Both the position numbers and the translations under genes were made by a program. A DNA stretch of 16,153 nt from JBGOUJ01 sp041477005 (GTDB lineage: Bacteria; Acidobacteriota; Terriglobia; Bryobacterales; JACQDG01): the NCBI GenBank assembly GCA_041477005.1, contig JBGOUJ010000102.1, positions 1 to 16,153 of the forward strand. The letters run 5' to 3'. Shown piece after piece: positions 13,208 to 16,153 of the stretch (within the stretch, counting starts at the first letter, position 1; the number at the start of each line of letters is the position of its first letter). The notes beneath the pieces are model-generated. The model saw nothing but the letters and a program-made list of their open reading frames with translations, was not told the DNA's origin and did not search any database.

Positions 13208-13644
13208 GACCGGCCGGCGGCGCTCCAGCAAGCAGCACTCGGGGGACACCCTTCAAGACAGAGCGGCGGTTTTTCCCGAGCCTGCCGCGACCATGCTTTC
13301 CCCTTTTCTGACTCCGGGATGAGATGGTCGAGAATCGGCCAGTGGGCGTCGATCGGGTCTCGTGGATACTGGCATCCTTCAATGGAGCATCGAAGAGATC
13401 AACGGTTTCCACCTTTCTATCTGGGGGCTTCATGGGAGAGATTTCCCGCAACGCCGTTTGTGGACCGCGACAGTTTCCGAGTGGGCGAGGATCTGGGAGT
13501 TGGCCGACCTTCGATCTACACTACGGGCGTTACTCGCGGGTAATCCAGGCAAGTTCCCAGATCCGGGCTTATTGCATTCTACGATGGCACATCTGTAAGC
13601 GCCCTGAGCCAGGTGGAGAGCTACGGGTCCGAATTACCCAATTA
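13208..13644. other. About 440 bp without a recognisable gene
   Basis: Short open frames exist on both strands (for example 13324-13686 and 13362-13598 on plus), but none resembles a known family or has a ribosome binding site. CTCGGG (13238-13243) and CCCGAG (13275-13280) form an inverted repeat with a 31-base centre just after the MBL gene; there is a short T run before the second arm. It could be a weak terminator or the edge of a dispersed repeat. Base composition is less GC-rich than in the neighbouring genes. Confidence 0.45.
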
Positions 13645-13661
13645 CTGTTGACATCCAACAG
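13645..13661. promoter_or_regulatory. Inverted repeat over the -35 box of the PadR promoter
   Basis: CTGTTG and CAACAG form a perfect 6-bp inverted repeat with a 5-base centre, directly overlapping the TTGACA box (13648-13653). Its position suits a repressor site that blocks RNA polymerase, plausibly for the PadR protein encoded next to it. Binding is inferred. Confidence 0.45.
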
Positions 13662-13676
13662 AAGCGGGCGCATAAT
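13648..13676 (+). promoter_or_regulatory. Strong sigma70-type promoter of the padR-permease operon
   Basis: A perfect TTGACA (13648-13653) and CATAAT (13671-13676, five of six matches) are separated by the ideal 17 bases. Transcription would begin near 13683, giving a leader of about 20 bases that holds the ribosome binding site AAGGAAGG before the ATG at 13705. Confidence 0.8.
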
Positions 13677-13684
13677 GCTTCTGT
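13658..13684. promoter_or_regulatory. 8-bp inverted repeat around the -10 box
   Basis: ACAGAAGC (13658-13665) and GCTTCTGT (13677-13684) are perfect reverse complements with an 11-base centre that contains the -10 box. The right arm reaches the expected transcription start. It is a good operator candidate and shares the CAG corner with the -35 dyad. PadR-type dimers usually bind spaced dyads of about this size. Confidence 0.55.
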
Positions 13685-13704
13685 AGACAACCCAAAGGAA
13701 GGCT

Positions 13705-14043
13705 ATGGGCCAGTCCAAATCTGACGTCCTGCAAGGGACGCTCGATCTGATGATCCTAAAGAGTCTGGACACGCTCGGAGCGATGCACGGATGGGGCATC
13801 GCCCAGCGTATTCGCCAGGTCTCGGAAGACCTCCTCCAAGTGAACCAGGGCACCTTGTATCCTGCACTGCTTCGAGTGGAGCAGAAGGGCTGGATTCGCT
13901 CTGAATGGAAGATCACCGAAAACAACCGCCGCGCCAAGTACTACTCGCTTACCCGCTCCGGCAAGAAGCAACTCGAGGCGGAGATGTTCGAATGGCAGCG
14001 ATTCGCCGGCTTTATGGCGCGTCTGCTCAACGCAACCGAGTAG
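13705..14043 (+). CDS. PadR-family transcriptional regulator
   Basis: A 112-residue protein, typical for the short PadR-s2 class found beside acidobacterial permeases. It opens VLQGTLDLMILKSLDTLGAM and continues HGWGIAQRIRQVSEDLLQVN, QGTLYPALLRVEQKGWIRSE, then WKITENNRRAKYYSLTRSGK, the canonical winged helix-turn-helix with wing. A C-terminal dimerisation helix follows (KQLEAEMFEWQRFAGFMARL). The start has a good site, AAGGAAGG. It probably represses its own operon through the dyads over its promoter; the inducing ligand is unknown. The permease gene begins 10 bases after its stop. Confidence 0.94.
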   Translation: MGQSKSDVLQGTLDLMILKSLDTLGAMHGWGIAQRIRQVSEDLLQVNQGTLYPALLRVEQKGWIRSEWKITENNRRAKYYSLTRSGKKQLEAEMFEWQRFAGFMARLLNATE

Positions 14044-14053
14044 GAGGATTCTC

Positions 14054-16153
14054 GTGGCCTGGTACCGCGTGTTCGCTTCTCGCGTGTGCGCAGTGTTTAC
14101 TGCGCGTCGTCTGGACCGCGACCTTGATCAAGAGTTGCGCTCCCATATCGAAATGGAGACAGAAGCGAATCTCCGGCGGGGCATGCCGCCCGAAGAGGCC
14201 CGCTGTGCCGCGCTGCGGGAGTTCGGCGGCATCACACAGACGACGGAGGCGTACCGCGAACGTCGCGGCTTGCCGTTACTCGAAACGCTCTTCCAAGACA
14301 TCCGCTACGCGTTGCGCGCCTTTCGGAAATCTCCTGGTTTCACCACCGTGGCCATCTTGTCGCTCGCTCTTGGCATCGGCGCCAACACGGCCATATTTAC
14401 CCTCACCGACCAAGTGATGCTGCGCAGACTCTCCGTTCAGAATCCCGAGGAACTGGTGCGCTTCGAGGCCCCAGGAACCGTCATTGGCATGCAGCGGGAC
14501 AGCCCGCACACGCTCTCCTATCCAATGTTTAGAGCGCTGAGCGAGCAGAGCAGTGTCTTCACCGGGATGGTTGCCCACTTCGGGACGTACGTTAACTTGA
14601 TCGGGAACGGTGAGGCCGAGCGCGTCTACTGCGATCTTGTCTCCGGCAACTATTTTCAGGTGCTTGGCGTTCGCCCCGCAATGGGCCGGCTGCTCACCCC
14701 CGATGACGACCAGAAGCCTGGTGCTCACCCGGTTGTAGTCCTCGGCTACGAATTCTGGCAGCGGCGCTTCGGGGGCGACCCCTCGATAATCGGGCGCGGT
14801 GTAACGCTGAACCAGACCGCGATGACCGTAGTAGGTGTCTCCGAGAGTGGGTTTCGTGGTTTGAGTGTGGACGTCTACCCGGATGTCATGGCGCCCATCA
14901 TGATGAAGTCCCAGATGACGCCATGGTGGCCTCGAATCCTGAGTCCGCGCGAGGCTTGGCTACACGTGTACGCGCGCCCGAAACCGGGACTCTCGCGCGA
15001 TCAGGCCGAAGCGGCGATAAACGTCCTCTATCGCAATCTCTTAGCGGAGGAATCACGCCAAATTCAAGGCATTTCCGACAATGTGCGCAGGGAATTCCTG
15101 GCTCGCCGACTCCAAGTCGTGCCGGGCCTGCATGGCTATTCCAGCCTCAGGCAGAGCTTCGATCGGCCGTTAGAGATCCTGATGGCGCTGGTCGGGCTGG
15201 TGCTGCTCATCGCCTGCGCAAACCTGGCTGGCCTGCTCAGCGCTCGTGCTACGGCATGCCGAACGGAGTTCGCCATCCGCCTCGCGTTGGGCGCCGGGCG
15301 CGAACGCTTGATTCGGCAACTGATGACAGAAAGTCTCCTGCTTTCGGTTTCCGGCGGCGCTGTCGGCCTCGCGGTGGCCTCGTGGATGGCGAACAGCCTC
15401 ATTGCCATTCTGCCATCCGTGGACGCTGCGCGTACGTTCCACGCCGCACCCGACCCGCGCGCGATCATTTTTACCATCGCGGTCAGCATGGTCGCCACAG
15501 TCTTGTTTGGACTGACTCCCGCCCTCCAGAGCACCCAGCCCGCGCTCATGCCAAGTCTGCGGAACGAGACGGGCGCCTCAGCGGGCATGGCGAAGGTTCG
15601 GTTCAGGCGGGCCCTTGTAGCCGCGCAGGTCGCGCTCTCGCTGCTGCTCACCATCATTGCCGGCCTGTTCGCCCGGACGCTATACAACGTCAGGACTATG
15701 GATCTGGGCTTCTCGAAGCAGAATCTCATCGTCTTTAATATCGACCCGACTCTGAACGGTTACCCCAGAGCGCGAATACATTCACTGCTCGACCAAATCG
15801 AGCAACGCCTCAAAGCGATTCCCGGTGTGCGAGGAGTAGCGATCGCAGGCGGGGCGCCAGGGACACCGTTCAATGACAGCAGTGATCACGGGCCCGTGAA
15901 GATCGAAGGCTACGACGTTCAACTTGGAGAAGAAATCAGCGTCAACGTCATGGCCATTGGTCCTGGATTCTTCTCCGCCCTCGGTGTGCCGTTGGTCGCC
16001 GGCCGCGAGTTTGCCGAACTCGATGCACCGGGTTCTCGCCGCGTAGTGATGATCACAAGGACGATGGCGCACCGCTACTTTGGCGGAAACGCGATCGGCA
16101 AACACATCGGATGGCGCGACATACCGGGGCCACCGTCTTTGGAGATCGTAGGC
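14054..16153 (+). CDS. MacB/FtsX-type ABC transporter permease (ADOP family), 3' end cut by window
   Basis: An open frame of 700 codons that runs off the right edge; relatives are about 800-880 residues. The GTG at 14054 is chosen because GGAGG lies 6 bases upstream. Residues 18-54 (LDRDLDQELRSHIEMETEAN, REFGG) are the short N-terminal domain of acidobacterial 'duplicated orphan permeases'. A first membrane helix and MacB_PCD periplasmic domain follow (about 81-350; FQDIRYALRAFRKSPGFTTV, ALGIGANTAIF), then FtsX helices (about 375-490; LVGLVLLIACANLAGLLSAR, EFAIRLALGAGRERLIRQLM) and a second, incomplete periplasmic domain starting near 515. No ATPase is nearby, as usual for these orphan permeases. 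The substrate is unknown; the PadR pairing suggests a stress or export role. Confidence 0.92.
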   Translation, partial: MAWYRVFASRVCAVFTARRLDRDLDQELRSHIEMETEANLRRGMPPEEARCAALREFGGITQTTEAYRERRGLPLLETLFQDIRYALRAFRKSPGFTTVAILSLALGIGANTAIFTLTDQVMLRRLSVQNPEELVRFEAPGTVIGMQRDSPHTLSYPMFRALSEQSSVFTGMVAHFGTYVNLIGNGEAERVYCDLVSGNYFQVLGVRPAMGRLLTPDDDQKPGAHPVVVLGYEFWQRRFGGDPSIIGRGVTLNQTAMTVVGVSESGFRGLSVDVYPDVMAPIMMKSQMTPWWPRILSPREAWLHVYARPKPGLSRDQAEAAINVLYRNLLAEESRQIQGISDNVRREFLARRLQVVPGLHGYSSLRQSFDRPLEILMALVGLVLLIACANLAGLLSARATACRTEFAIRLALGAGRERLIRQLMTESLLLSVSGGAVGLAVASWMANSLIAILPSVDAARTFHAAPDPRAIIFTIAVSMVATVLFGLTPALQSTQPALMPSLRNETGASAGMAKVRFRRALVAAQVALSLLLTIIAGLFARTLYNVRTMDLGFSKQNLIVFNIDPTLNGYPRARIHSLLDQIEQRLKAIPGVRGVAIAGGAPGTPFNDSSDHGPVKIEGYDVQLGEEISVNVMAIGPGFFSALGVPLVAGREFAELDAPGSRRVVMITRTMAHRYFGGNAIGKHIGWRDIPGPPSLEIVG

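Overview
This GC-rich window looks chromosomal and comes most likely from an Acidobacteriota member of the Solibacter/Bryobacter type. That placement is inferred from content: a DUF1549/DUF1553 plus DUF1501 gene pair, an AsmA-like protein, and a PadR regulator directly upstream of a large MacB/FtsX permease of the acidobacterial 'ADOP' kind. No rRNA, tRNA, CRISPR array, intact transposase or replication origin was seen.

Layout. 1-1217 is a toxin-antitoxin island: the 3' scrap of a GxxExxY-type gene (- strand) abuts the 3' scrap of a BrnT toxin (+), followed by an intact BrnA antitoxin and a convergent RelE-type toxin/antitoxin pair with its own promoter and a dyad. 1218-1655 is an unrecognised small protein gene. 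About 740 bp follow (1656-2395) without a convincing gene, although one reading frame happens to stay open through part of them. 2396-5972 is the overlapping DUF1549/DUF1553 and DUF1501 pair, both probably exported, followed by an AsmA-like protein (6040-7695).

7688-8485 (- strand) holds a DUF4287/DUF5655 protein and, beyond its stop codon, a broken tail of an SRPBCC (AHSA1-like) gene. 8588-10462 is a multi-membrane, glycosyltransferase-39-like protein whose reading frame runs on about 142 codons through the antisense of a small conserved gene (10034-10444, -). 10506-13207 is a cluster in which two closely related exported metallo-beta-lactamase-fold proteins flank a DinB-family protein. A 15-bp tandem array plus an inverted copy of it sits directly before dinB. 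13208-13704 is mostly unassigned and ends in a strong sigma70-type promoter overlapped by two inverted repeats. The PadR regulator and the permease, cut by the right edge, follow.

How the genes may work together: the PadR-permease unit looks autoregulated and is the clearest regulatory circuit. The MBL-DinB-MBL cluster is the least explained functional unit: two cell-envelope hydrolase-like proteins, one of which has lost a conserved histidine, around a cytoplasmic metal-binding DinB fold. The left end looks like an accessory patch where small mobile or toxin genes have been inserted and eroded. All functions are read from motifs by eye; no database search was possible.
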